A stretch of DNA of 64,000 nt from Paenibacillus peoriae KCTC 3763 (GTDB lineage: Bacteria; Bacillota; Bacilli; Paenibacillales; Paenibacillaceae), in NCBI RefSeq assembly GCF_000236805.1, contig NZ_AGFX01000021.1, positions 62,001 to 126,000 on the forward strand. The letters run 5' to 3'. Under the pieces are notes generated by a model. That model worked only from the letters and a program-made list of their open reading frames with translations, ran no database searches and was not told the origin of the DNA. This document shows positions 42,146 to 50,800 of the stretch, piece after piece. The translations under genes and the position numbers were made by a program. The number at the start of each line of letters is the position of its first letter. Positions within the stretch are counted from its first letter, which is position 1.

Positions 42146-42358
42146 GTGTATAAGAGAATTCGTAGTTTACGTGAGGACAAAGACCTAACACAACAAAGTA
42201 TGGCTGACTTCTTACAAATCTCACAAACAACCTATTCCCGATATGAAAATGGGAACCTGGACGTGCCAAGCGTTGTTTTGATCAAATTGGCGGATTTCCA
42301 CAAGGTGAGTATCGACTTTATTCTTGATCAGACAGATAATCCTAAACGTTACAAGTAA
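42146..42358 (+). CDS. XRE-family helix-turn-helix regulator, copy 2
   Basis: This 70-residue protein differs from copy 1 at only a handful of positions over the shared 68 residues (Ser7 for Asp, Gln24 for Asn, Asn37 for Ser, Asp61 for Gly, and the tail). It starts with GTG where copy 1 has ATG. The duplicated unit is about 300 bases and includes operators, gene and the downstream hairpin. With identical operators the two proteins should cross-regulate. Confidence 0.9.
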   Translation: MYKRIRSLREDKDLTQQSMADFLQISQTTYSRYENGNLDVPSVVLIKLADFHKVSIDFILDQTDNPKRYK

Positions 42359-42377
42359 AAAGGCATAACATGCAGAG

Positions 42378-42412
42378 TAAAGCTCCCGTGATGATTCACA
42401 GGAGCTTTATTG
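42378..42412 (+). terminator. Terminator-like hairpin after XRE copy 2
   Basis: TAAAGCTCC/GGAGCTTTA arms, a homologue of the hairpin after copy 1. Confidence 0.55.
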
Positions 42413-42561
42413 CTGGAATATTCATTGAATCGTCCCATCATAATGTTCCGAGAAAATAAAGTGTTTTCTTTGTGCTTAGATTAAGATAAGAATCTTTTTA
42501 AAATACTACATGCTCCCGTGTATCTTTTTTAATTAATAATTGGAAATGGAATATAATGAGG

Positions 42562-42601
42562 AGGACGTAGCCCAAGCGAAGGCCCGGGAGCGTCCTTTTT
42601 T
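42562..42601 (+). terminator. Isolated terminator-like hairpin in a 330-base gap
   Basis: AGGACG/CGTCCT with inner CCC/GGG arms and six Ts. No gene ends nearby; the gap between 42412 and 42689 holds nothing else I can support. Confidence 0.55.
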
Positions 42602-42689
42602 ACTGAACTAACAGGCAGGATAGTTGAATAAAGGTATATTATAATTTGGATATTAAAACCGCTTAAATCGAATAATCTGGAGCGATAAT

Positions 42690-43100
42690 ATGATAAGAGT
42701 AGATGTCGTATATGCATTAATTTATAACGAAGATAGGGAAGAAATTCTGATGGTTAATAACCAAGGGAGCAGTTGGTCTCTTCCTGGTGGTGCAGTCGAA
42801 ATAGGAGAACCTCTCGAACAAGCAGTTATCCGTGAGACTAAGGAAGAAACTGGTTTAACAATTGAAGTTGAAAATATCGTAGCAGTAAATGAAGCATTTT
42901 TTAAGGAGAAGGGACATCACGCTTTATTTATAACCTTTAAAGCGAAAATTATAAAAGGAGAAATTTCAATACAAGATGAAAATGAAATTTCGGGAGTAGA
43001 ATGGGTAGGAATACAAAGGGCTAATGAATTAATGCCTTACCATCCTACTGGTGTACAAAAGTTACTTAAATACTCTTCAATTTATACTTTCCAAGGCTAA
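42690..43100 (+). CDS. NUDIX hydrolase
   Basis: The 136-residue protein has a complete Nudix box (GGAVEIGEPLEQAVIRETKEETGLTI, about 35-60), with both catalytic Glu residues in REtkEEtG. It cleaves a nucleoside diphosphate linked to another group, and the substrate cannot be read from sequence. Codons are AT-richer than in the flanking core genes, in keeping with an acquired region. A TGGAGCG site precedes the ATG. Confidence 0.92.
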   Translation: MIRVDVVYALIYNEDREEILMVNNQGSSWSLPGGAVEIGEPLEQAVIRETKEETGLTIEVENIVAVNEAFFKEKGHHALFITFKAKIIKGEISIQDENEISGVEWVGIQRANELMPYHPTGVQKLLKYSSIYTFQG

Positions 43101-43119
43101 GCTAACGGGAAACGATAGC
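43101..43119. repeat. Short hairpin repeat, copy A, directly after the NUDIX stop
   Basis: GCTAACGGGAAACGATAGC folds into a hairpin with one mismatch and begins at the base after the stop codon. A related hairpin with changed but paired end bases lies at 45958. Downstream resemblance (GGCA...ACTTTATT) is weak. The gap to 43461 also holds a terminator and no gene. Confidence 0.5.
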
Positions 43120-43285
43120 GCAACCTATTGCTTTTACTATTTTAAGAGACAACATGCTAGTATATGTTTGTACCAGTTAACCCCTGAGTCTAACGTGGAG
43201 CAGTGACGCATCGGCAAGCTTTATACTTTATTTTTCAGTCTAAAAAAATTTTTTCGGAACACATAACCGTGTTATGGTACTTGCT

Positions 43286-43311
43286 AAAGGACAGAATTCT
43301 GTCCTTTTTTA
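43286..43311 (+). terminator. Perfect palindromic terminator
   Basis: AAAGGACAG and CTGTCCTTT arms with an AATT centre and six Ts, about 190 bases after the NUDIX gene. Confidence 0.8.
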
Positions 43312-43461
43312 ATATACCTTCGATCTCAAACCCCAGTTTTTTATACTGAAGTGTACCCCTTAAAATAGACATTAGATCTCTTAGTACGAGCGGGCAGATT
43401 AGCTTAATAAATGATATGCTTTAAAAAAGCAGATCATTTGACCAAGAGGAGAGGTACATTC

Positions 43462-43887
43462 ATGCGGTACCATGAATTTTATATCGGACAACGATTTAAA
43501 ACCAAGTCTTTAACATTAACAAAAGAGGATATTACCAGATTTGCAGCGGAGTTTGACCCACAATATATGCATTTGGATGAAGATAAAGCAACGGAGGGAA
43601 GATTTAATGGAATCATAGCCTCAGGAATTCAAACGCTAGCAGTTTCATTTAAGCTTTGGGTTGAAACGGGCACTTATGGTGATGATGTCATTGCCGGAAC
43701 GGCTATGAACAATATTAGATTTATGAAACCCGTGTATCCGGGAGATGAATTATATACAATTGTGGAGGTAACTGCACTTAGAGAGAAACTGAACGAAACA
43801 GGAATAGTTACTGTTATGCTGACGACTTTCAATGATAAGGATAAGAAAGTATTTGAAGGTGAATTGTCCGTTTTAGTTAAGAAATAA
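43462..43887 (+). CDS. MaoC-like (R)-hydratase family protein
   Basis: This 141-residue protein is a single hot-dog domain with the hydratase segment ITRFAAEFDPQYMHLDEDKA (catalytic Asp and His positions), GIIASGIQTLAVSF and VYPGDELYTIVEV. Members hydrate trans-2-enoyl-CoA to (R)-3-hydroxyacyl-CoA or act in related acyl-CoA steps. ATG 43462 follows AGAGGAGAGG. No fatty acid genes are nearby. Confidence 0.9.
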   Translation: MRYHEFYIGQRFKTKSLTLTKEDITRFAAEFDPQYMHLDEDKATEGRFNGIIASGIQTLAVSFKLWVETGTYGDDVIAGTAMNNIRFMKPVYPGDELYTIVEVTALREKLNETGIVTVMLTTFNDKDKKVFEGELSVLVKK

Positions 43888-43897
43888 GGTGGATTAG

Positions 43898-43911
43898 AGA
43901 ACATTTGTTCT
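43898..43911. promoter_or_regulatory. LexA-like palindrome before the YjbR/MmcQ gene
   Basis: AGAACATTTGTTCT is a near-perfect palindrome holding GAAC-N4-GTTC, the core of the Gram-positive SOS box; the first and last bases deviate from consensus. A TATAAT (43913-43918) follows at once, so a repressor here would cover the -10 region. The gene starts 128 bases downstream. Confidence 0.45.
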
Positions 43912-44038
43912 TTATAATGGTTTTAAGGTGAGGACTGCCTGCTGGTGGTAAATTAAATGTTTGATTTATAGTTCCACCTTACGATGTGCTTTGAGAGCTA
44001 CAGGTTGCTCCTGAAAATAGATTTATGGAGGAAGTAAG

Positions 44039-44383
44039 ATGACTAAAGAGGAAATAATCAATTACTGTCTGACTTATCCCGACGTTTATAAAGACTACCC
44101 TTTTGACGAAAAATGGACTGTAATACGTCATAAGGATAATAAAAAAATATTTGCGATGATTTACAAGCATGATGGTCACCTTTGCATCAACCTCAAATGT
44201 GAGCCAAGCCGAGCTGATTTCCTGCGCAGCATATTTGAAGATGTTAAGCCGGGATATCATATGAATAAAGTGCATTGGAATACCGTTATTCTAGATGGCA
44301 ACATGCAAGAGGATGATCTTTTTGAAATGGTGCAACATAGCTTTCAACTGACGAAGCCGAAGAAAAAGAAAGAAAGGACATAA
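44039..44383 (+). CDS. MmcQ/YjbR-family protein
   Basis: This protein of 114 residues has the compact YjbR fold: the opening EEIINYCLTYPDVYKDYPFDEKWTVIRH, a strand with IFAMIYKHDG, NLKCEPSRADFLR and the PGYHMNKVHWNTVIL motif. The family is thought to bind DNA through a double-wing surface, and one branch was named after a mitomycin C operon. The C-terminus is a basic KPKKKKERT tail. TGGAGGAAG precedes the ATG. It stands alone. Confidence 0.9.
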   Translation: MTKEEIINYCLTYPDVYKDYPFDEKWTVIRHKDNKKIFAMIYKHDGHLCINLKCEPSRADFLRSIFEDVKPGYHMNKVHWNTVILDGNMQEDDLFEMVQHSFQLTKPKKKKERT

Positions 44384-44451
44384 TCCCTAAGATTCTTTAC
44401 ATACGCAGACTCCAAATTCTCTGTCTCTCCATCAATAAAAAAATTTGAGGA

Positions 44452-44492
44452 AAAGCGATAAGATAGCCATTTAATGACCATCTTATCGCCTT
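44452..44492. terminator. Two-way terminator between convergent genes
   Basis: GCGATAAGAT/ATCTTATCGC arms, with an A-run on the left and T-rich sequence on the right. It serves the YjbR gene and the convergent SDR gene. Confidence 0.78.
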
Positions 44493-44496
44493 ATAT

Positions 44497-45177
44497 TTAA
44501 TTTGACAGTTTAGTTGGATCAATCCCTAGGGGGAATGTTTCTTCAAAGCGATTCTTTCTTTCGTATAAGTCATACCAAACTTCTGCAATGTAATCAGGAT
44601 CACCTGCTGTACCCGGCTGTATGAAGGTTCCAATGGATAAATGTCCAACAAATATGCCTTTTTCTTTTAATTCATTGTGCAGGTTTGTCGCATAGTTGCG
44701 AAGGCCCGACATAACGATTCCAACATTTCCGATAAAAGGCAATGGAAACATGGCAGATAAGCCTGTTGTAAATAGAATCGCTCCTGATGCATTTTTAATC
44801 ATCTCTGGTACTACTTCGTTGACGGCAAGAATTGCAGGCAACAGATAGCCATTTACTTGTTTTAAGACATTTTCAGGCGTTGTTTCTAAAACATGTCTGA
44901 ATTTATCCGGTCCTGCATAAGGACTAAATTCGAGTACATCAATACGACCGAAATCTTTTTTAGCAGCTTGTAACGCTTCTTTTAGAGCTGTCAAATCCGT
45001 GACATCTGCGACATAAGACTTCGCTTCAATATTTAGCTTGTTTAGTTGATCCACAATATTCGACAATTTCTCGGGATTGCGTGCAATAGCAGCTACCTTA
45101 AAGCCTTTCTCCCCGAATTTTTTCGCAAGAGATAATCCCAACCCAGGTCCCGCACCAATGATTGCAATAGTTTTCAT
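44497..45177 (-). CDS. Short-chain dehydrogenase-like protein with altered active site
   Basis: The ATG at 45177 gives 226 residues starting TIAIIGAGPGLGLSLAKKF, a Rossmann GxGxxG site; a longer frame upstream lacks homology. Instead of the classical Ser...YxxxK triad, the region after the LFTTGLSAMF strand reads NVGIVMSGLRNYATNL, so the catalytic Tyr and Lys are missing at their usual spots. It may act as a binding protein or use another mechanism. The divergent TetR gene and a palindrome between them suggest it is the regulator's target. Confidence 0.85.
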   Translation of the reverse strand: MKTIAIIGAGPGLGLSLAKKFGEKGFKVAAIARNPEKLSNIVDQLNKLNIEAKSYVADVTDLTALKEALQAAKKDFGRIDVLEFSPYAGPDKFRHVLETTPENVLKQVNGYLLPAILAVNEVVPEMIKNASGAILFTTGLSAMFPLPFIGNVGIVMSGLRNYATNLHNELKEKGIFVGHLSIGTFIQPGTAGDPDYIAEVWYDLYERKNRFEETFPLGIDPTKLSN

Positions 45178-45280
45178 CCTTCTTAAACTCCTTATGAGTG
45201 ATATTATTAAACGAACGCGTGTTGCTTTAATAAACATACAGCCGATATCTAAGCAGCACAACCAACAATAAGGTGGGGAA

Positions 45281-45296
45281 TGTTGCTATAGCAACA
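45281..45296. promoter_or_regulatory. Perfect 16-base palindrome, probable TetR operator
   Basis: TGTTGCTATAGCAACA is fully symmetric and lies 34 bases before the TetR start in the divergent intergenic region. This is the usual arrangement for a TetR repressor that controls itself and the divergent SDR gene. Confidence 0.7.
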
Positions 45297-45330
45297 AAAA
45301 TGAAAAATTGTCGGGTTAGGAGTGAGTGAA

Positions 45331-45897
45331 GTGGGGACAAAAGTTAGGAATATACGAATGACTCAAACGAAGCAGTCTTTGATTAACGCTTTTGTTAATT
45401 TAGTGAATGAAAAGGATTTTGAAAAAATCACAGTTGCTGATCTAACCAAAGGGGCTCAAGTGAATCGTGCTACTTTCTACGCGCATTTCAATGATAAGTA
45501 CGAATTATTGGACTACATTGTTGGTGAGTCTGCTTCGTCTGTCGTTAAAAATCGCACATCTGGAATTGTAAAATTCGATAAAGAAAGCATATATCAACTC
45601 GTTCTAGCCGTATGCGACTATCATCAGCAACCGAATATTCAATGTCGCCGCAGTTATTTAAGTTTAATTCCGCAATTGAAAGACAAAATGTTAATTGAGT
45701 TGAAAAAATATTTATCCAGAAGTTTAGAAATCATATATACAGACACCGAGAAGAGTTTTTATGTACCGATTTATGCCAACATCATCCTTGAGGCTGGTTA
45801 CCTATGGGCTTCTGGGGAAGTAGCATTTGACAAAGAGATAATAGCCAAGAAAGTCTCATTATTAGTATTAGGAGATAACAGTCTTCCGAGAAATTAG
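45331..45897 (+). CDS. TetR-family transcriptional regulator
   Basis: The 188-residue protein has the N-terminal HTH in KQSLINAFVNLVNEKDFEKITVADLTKGAQVNRATFYAHFNDKYELLDYI, the typical TetR helix set. The C-terminal ligand domain is not specific enough to name a ligand. GTG 45331 is preferred over GTG 45322 because the TTAGGAG site lies nine bases before it. It is divergent from the SDR gene. Confidence 0.92.
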   Translation: MGTKVRNIRMTQTKQSLINAFVNLVNEKDFEKITVADLTKGAQVNRATFYAHFNDKYELLDYIVGESASSVVKNRTSGIVKFDKESIYQLVLAVCDYHQQPNIQCRRSYLSLIPQLKDKMLIELKKYLSRSLEIIYTDTEKSFYVPIYANIILEAGYLWASGEVAFDKEIIAKKVSLLVLGDNSLPRN

Positions 45898-45957
45898 TTT
45901 ACGATAACGAGGAATGATAGTTAAATATAAAAGTACTAAATGGGTAACGACCTTCAA

Positions 45958-45976
45958 CTAACGGGAGACGTTAGTT
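45958..45976. repeat. Short hairpin repeat, copy B, after the TetR gene
   Basis: ACTAACGGGAGACGTTAGT is a perfect 7-base-pair hairpin with a five-base loop. It matches the hairpin at 43101 with the outer G-C pair replaced by A-T and the internal mismatch repaired. Confidence 0.5.
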
Positions 45977-46077
45977 CAATACAACAGCGGCAGTCTAAGA
46001 CTTTATTGTCCGGTCCTAGGCTTTAATTCCAGAAATCCGAGTGCTAGAAGTGAAGAAAAGGGATTTGCAGACAAAGC

Positions 46078-46127
46078 AAAGCACTTCAAGGCAAAAGGTT
46101 ACTTTTGCCGTTTAAAGTGCTTTTTTC
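46078..46127 (+). terminator. Strong terminator after the TetR gene
   Basis: AAAGCACTT/AAGTGCTTT outer arms and GGCAAAAG/CTTTTGCC inner arms, followed by six Ts. Confidence 0.88.
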
Positions 46128-46180
46128 TGTACTTATGCGATGTATTAAAAATTTGCTAGTCATGATTGAGCTCTTGGATA

Positions 46181-46993
46181 TTATAGTTTTCTTGCTTTGA
46201 CTACAAAAGTTACAGGAAGCATCTTTGCTTTTTTTGCAAAATCACTGTTATCGTCCCACGATTGTATAATTTCATCATCAGATTGCTCAATCATTTGCTC
46301 AATTACAAATCCCGCTTTTGCCAACGCATTCACATAGGTTGATAGTTTACGGTCCGATAATGTTAGCGTACCTTCATCAAGTGATACTGAATACCAAGAT
46401 TCATCAAAATAACATTTTTTAAAAGTAAGCATATTATTTTCTGCAACAACACATTTGTGTATAGGATGAGACCAACTGAAAATAAATGTACCGTCTTTTT
46501 TTAGGTAAGAAGCGATCCGGCAAAAAGTACCCTCAAGGTCGGTGGTCCAGCCTATGGCATAAATCGAATAAACGAAGTCAAAATAATCCTCCGGTATACC
46601 ACATTCTTCTTCCATGGGAGAACAGATCAATTTTGCTGAAAGACCGCACGACGTCAAATGTTGCGTAGTCTTTTCGATTTGTTTTTCTGATATATCTGTA
46701 CCCCATAGTTCAAATGCTTTGCGTTCCCCCAGATATTGTAAGGATTGACCGCTTCCACAGCCTATTTCCAGCATCCTTTTTCCTGAGACATCGCCAAAAA
46801 GTTGGCATTTTTCTTCTGAGACAAATGCTCCATAGAAAGGAAGTGCGGTTGTTCCTAAGATGTCATTTCCTTTTGTATCCCAAAAGATGCTGTTTATTGT
46901 ATGTATAGAATGCTTGTCCATGTCAACCGAGATAGCGCTTCCAACCTCGCAAGCGCCTATAATGTTTGTTCTATAAACAGAATTCTTGTCCAT
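46181..46993 (-). CDS. Class I SAM-dependent methyltransferase
   Basis: With the ATG at 46993 (after GGGGGATGG) the protein has 270 residues. Motif I is KRMLEIGCGSGQSLQYLG, motif II sits in ELWGTDISEKQIEKT and motif III in FDFVYSIYAIGWTTD, and SWSHPIHKC follows. This is the ubiquinone/Methyltransf_11 fold. The N-terminus contains two similar stretches (MDKNSVYR and MDKHSIHT, 24 residues apart), so a start at 46921 is also possible. The substrate is unknown. The gene is AT-rich and stands alone. Confidence 0.85.
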   Translation of the reverse strand: MDKNSVYRTNIIGACEVGSAISVDMDKHSIHTINSIFWDTKGNDILGTTALPFYGAFVSEEKCQLFGDVSGKRMLEIGCGSGQSLQYLGERKAFELWGTDISEKQIEKTTQHLTSCGLSAKLICSPMEEECGIPEDYFDFVYSIYAIGWTTDLEGTFCRIASYLKKDGTFIFSWSHPIHKCVVAENNMLTFKKCYFDESWYSVSLDEGTLTLSDRKLSTYVNALAKAGFVIEQMIEQSDDEIIQSWDDNSDFAKKAKMLPVTFVVKARKL

Positions 46994-47136
46994 GCCGGTA
47001 CCATCCCCCAATATAAATAATATGAGTCTAAATGTATATCCCGACTTGCGTGTTATTCTAATAACACATATCGAACACGAACACTCTGCGCTATTAATCC
47101 CCGAATAATGTACCATTTTTTTATGAACAAATCTAC

Positions 47137-47382
47137 CTAAAATATTCCATCCGTCGTCCGTTTGATCTCACAGACATGACCGACCCATCCTGTGGCAATG
47201 GTACCGGCCTGCAGCATGATATCAGTAAATTTTGCATAGAAAACTTGCTCTCTATCTAAATTTTCTGTTTCGCCATCAATCTGTAATCTTAATTCAGACA
47301 ACGCTGTCGCATCCTTGTTGATTGCCGATCTAACATTATAATGCAGCCCATTCACATAAAATTCTTGCTCGTTAATGACCAT
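47137..47382 (-). pseudogene. Truncated GNAT acetyltransferase
   Basis: The first 45 residues read like the start of a GNAT protein (GLHYNVRSAINKDATALSELRLQIDGETENLDRE). The sequence then turns into unrelated residues and stops after about 81 codons. The acetyl-CoA binding motif (R/QxxGxG/A) is absent. It looks like a remnant cut by a rearrangement, in the same region as a repeat copy. A GAATGGGGTG site survives. Confidence 0.6.
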
Positions 47383-47544
47383 GATACACCCCATTCTTTT
47401 TGAGTTAATGTGTTCGACTTGTTCTGTGGAGCAACCTTCCTGCCCCTTTTTCTGTACATAGCAAGAAGCTGCAAGCCTTCTTGCTGCTCCGTATTAGCAG
47501 TCCCCCTACCGCCCCAATTCCCTAAAAAGGGCGATGACTTTACG

Positions 47545-47692
47545 GCGGTTGGTCAGCGGAGCGGGCAGAATTGTTCTGGAGAAGCGGAGCGTTCGCTTTT
47601 GTCCCCGGATTTTAACCTTTACAAGTTTTATACAATAATAAAAATCCGGGGGCGGTGGCGATCGGAAGAATAATCTGCACGCGCAGCGCACT
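47545..47692 (+). repeat. Dispersed structured repeat, copy 4
   Basis: This is the best reference copy: left arm GGTTGGTCAGCGGAGCGGGC, stem arms GTCCCCGGATTTT and AAAATCCGGGGGC, right arm with GCGATCGGAAGAATAATC ending in GCGCAGCGC. Left and right arms resemble each other as imperfect inverted repeats. The preceding stretch (47460-47486) holds a separate AGCAAGAAG/CTTCTTGCT hairpin. Confidence 0.85.
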
Positions 47693-47754
47693 CCCTATAG
47701 TAACTCATCCCACGATTAGGTTGAAATCCTATATAAATCGGTTGAAAATGTTGA

Positions 47755-47801
47755 TTTTACCAATGGACAAGGCTTTGTACAATAGAGTTGTAGCGCTTAC
47801 A
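47755..47801 (+). promoter_or_regulatory. Promoter and partial cre site before the polysaccharide locus
   Basis: TTTTAC (47755) and TACAAT (47778-47783) are 17 bases apart. Immediately downstream lies TGTAGCGCTTACA (47789-47801), which keeps the AGCGCT core of a CcpA site and is palindromic but one base shorter than consensus. Binding there would cover the start of transcription. Confidence 0.5.
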
Positions 47802-47888
47802 TTTCCAAGGAGGTTGCGGCGAAATGAAGAGACTTCAGGTGATTGGCAAGCAAATGAGAACTCCAAAAACCAAAAGGAGGCCGTGTTG

Positions 47889-50800
47889 ATGAAACTTAAG
47901 GGAATATTGGCTGCATTTTTGTTTTTTAACCGTAGCATCTGTGCTATTGGGGGCGCATAAGGCAGAGGCCTATGAACTATCCAATGACAAGCTGACGATT
48001 CAGACAGGCGAGCATGGAGAAATTTCATCCATTCGTATCAAAGGAGATGCTTTCCCGACTGAATATGTCATGAACGCAACGGTAACACCTGAGCAGAACA
48101 CCGCAGATCATCAATGGCTGGGTGAACTCATGTTCACGTACCGACTGGACAACGGCAGCTGGACAAAGGCTTGGACGAACAAGTCGGCAGACGCACGCAA
48201 GATCACGACCAGTGGCAATCGTGTTACCGTCACGTACGAGAATTCCAGCAATGCTGAAGGCATACGCAATTTTAAAGTTATCGAAACGTATTCGGCGGAG
48301 TCGGACGGTTCAGTGTTGTGGAATATACAGGTCCAGAATACGAGTGGCAAAAAGTTGGAGATTGGCGATTTTGGCCTGCCACTGCCTTTCAATGAGCAGT
48401 GGACTTACGGGGATGCGATTTACGAAACCAGAGTCGTGACGCATTCCTTTGTCGGCAATAACAGCTCCTATATTACGGCTGGACGTCCCAGCGGTATTGG
48501 TTCTTCCTTGCTGCTAATACCTGATTCCTCCACAGGAGCGGGGTTTGAATACCAGGATCACTGGCGGGATGAAGAGCATCCGGGCAGCAAATGGGCGTGG
48601 AATCCGGTCAATGAAGGAAAATGGGTGGAAGGACTGAATGTATTTTATATTCATTCCAATGTCATCAAGTCCACCAACCGTGGATATTTGCCTAACACAA
48701 GCCTGGTCCTGAATCCTGGGCAAAGCAAAAACTATGGCTTCAAGTTCCTGGCGGTGAAGGACGAGCATGATGTAAAGGATACGTTGTATCAAGAAAATTT
48801 GGTGGACACTACGGTCGTACCGGGCATGATCGTGCCTACCAATCAAAAGGCAAAGGTGGATCTGCGCACCAAGCAAACGATCAACAAGGTGACCTATCCA
48901 GACGGAACCGTTATTCCGCAGACGGATAGCAAGACCGGAGGACATCACATCTATGAACTGAAATTTACCAAGCTGGGGCCAAACTTTATAACCGTGGAAT
49001 ATGGAAATGGCAGCAAAACGGTTTTACAGTTCTATGCCATTGAGCCGATTGATCAGGCGCTGCAACGGCACGCTACCTTTATGGTGGACAAAACCCAGTG
49101 GAATGTGCCGGGCGATCTGCGTGACAAGGTGTTTGACGATTGGATGATGCATACCAAATCCAAGCGCAATATTTTTAACGGCTATTGGGGCTGGGGGGAT
49201 GATTGGGGTCTGACCCACGGACAGTTCCTGGCTGAGAAAAATGCATTGTCTCCAGTCGCCAAAGAGGTGCGGGCCGTAGACGATTATTTGGAAACGGCGA
49301 TCTGGACGAATCTGATGAACGGACATCATGAGGATTATTTAATTCATGATTTCCTGATGCCGGAGCCGAACGATACACCGACCTATCGGGGGTATGCGTA
49401 CCCGCATGTATACAATACGTATTTCAGCATGTACAAGATTGCCAAGGAATACCCGGATCTTGTCACTTACAAGCATCCCAAGGAAACCTATTTGCTGCGG
49501 GCTTATAACATTTTCAAAGCATTGTATGAAGGGCCAGTCGCGTACAACTGGGAAACAGGCTTGATGGGTGAACTGACCACACCGGATATTATTCAGGCAC
49601 TTCATGATGAAGGCTATGATGATGAAGCGAATGATCTCAAGGATAAAATGGCCCGCAAATATAACAATTTTAAAAATACAAAGTATCCTTACGGCTCCGA
49701 GTACAGCTATGACAATACCGGAGAAGAGGCCGTATATACGCTGGCCAAACAGAATATAGATACAGAAGGCGAGCAAAGCAAGGCCCTGGAAATGATGAGT
49801 AAAATCAACGCCAAAACCCGTGCGGCACGCGGTCATATGCCGGTGTGGTACTACTATACCGATCCGGTGACGATTACCGGGGAGAACTGGTTCAACTTCC
49901 AGTACACGACCGCGCTCGCAGGCTATGCGATGGATGACTGGATTCGGTATCATGAGGACAATCAGCGTGAGGAGCAACAACGGCTGTCTTACGCAGCTAA
50001 AATTGCCAATGTCGGAGCGATTAATTCCGGGCAAATCAGCTCGGACCCTGAGAACATCGGGGCGGTCGCATGGACGTATCAAGCGGAAAAAGGCAATAAC
50101 GGAACGAACGGCACCGGTGGTGGTAAAAATGTTCCGCTCTTGAACGGTTGGCGCGGTATGAGCGGCGAGGCTGACCTCGGATTGTTCGGTGCACTCAAAA
50201 CGTTAAGCGCCGATATTGCGATGGACCCGATTTTCGGATTGACGGGCTATGGTGCAGAGGTGAGCAAAAACGGCAACGTGTATACGATCAAGCCGCTCGA
50301 CGGCCTGTTCAAGCGGGTCAATCTGATCACAGAAAAGCTGTATATTGAGCTGGATAAGGATCAATATACAGAAGCCAAGCTGGCTACATCCAAGGATTAT
50401 GTATGGTTCCAACTGAAAAACCAAACGCCAGGCCAAGCTCATTCCACGTACGTTACATTTGATGGTTTGAAGAAAGGAACGTATCTGGTTAAAGTGGGCG
50501 GTCAATCGCAAGGCAAATTTAATGCGTACGCGCCTTCCAACAAGCTGAAACTGGAAATTGGCACAGCATCTTCCTACACGGTGGAGCTGACACCAACCAC
50601 GCCTGACCCGAACAAGGCGCCTGTCGTCGATGCTGGCAAAGATTCCAAGGTGAAGCTGCCGGATCAGATCATTTTGAAAGGCACAGCTACAGATGATGGA
50701 CTTCCGCAAGGGAAGGTTACAAGCGAGTGGAGCCTGGTTGAAGGACCACAGAACGCCAAGGTCACATTCAGCAGCAAAACATCGCTGCGCACGAAGGTGG

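Noticed and set aside
43338-43375. TGAAGTGTACCCCTTAAAATAG looks like the end of an IS3-type element
   Set aside because: No transposase, second end or target duplication is visible; the resemblance is from memory only.
47410-47673. Open frame running through repeat copy 4 on the plus strand
   Set aside because: A similar peptide is read from the other repeat copies, so it follows from the repeat sequence and not from a gene; no ribosome site.
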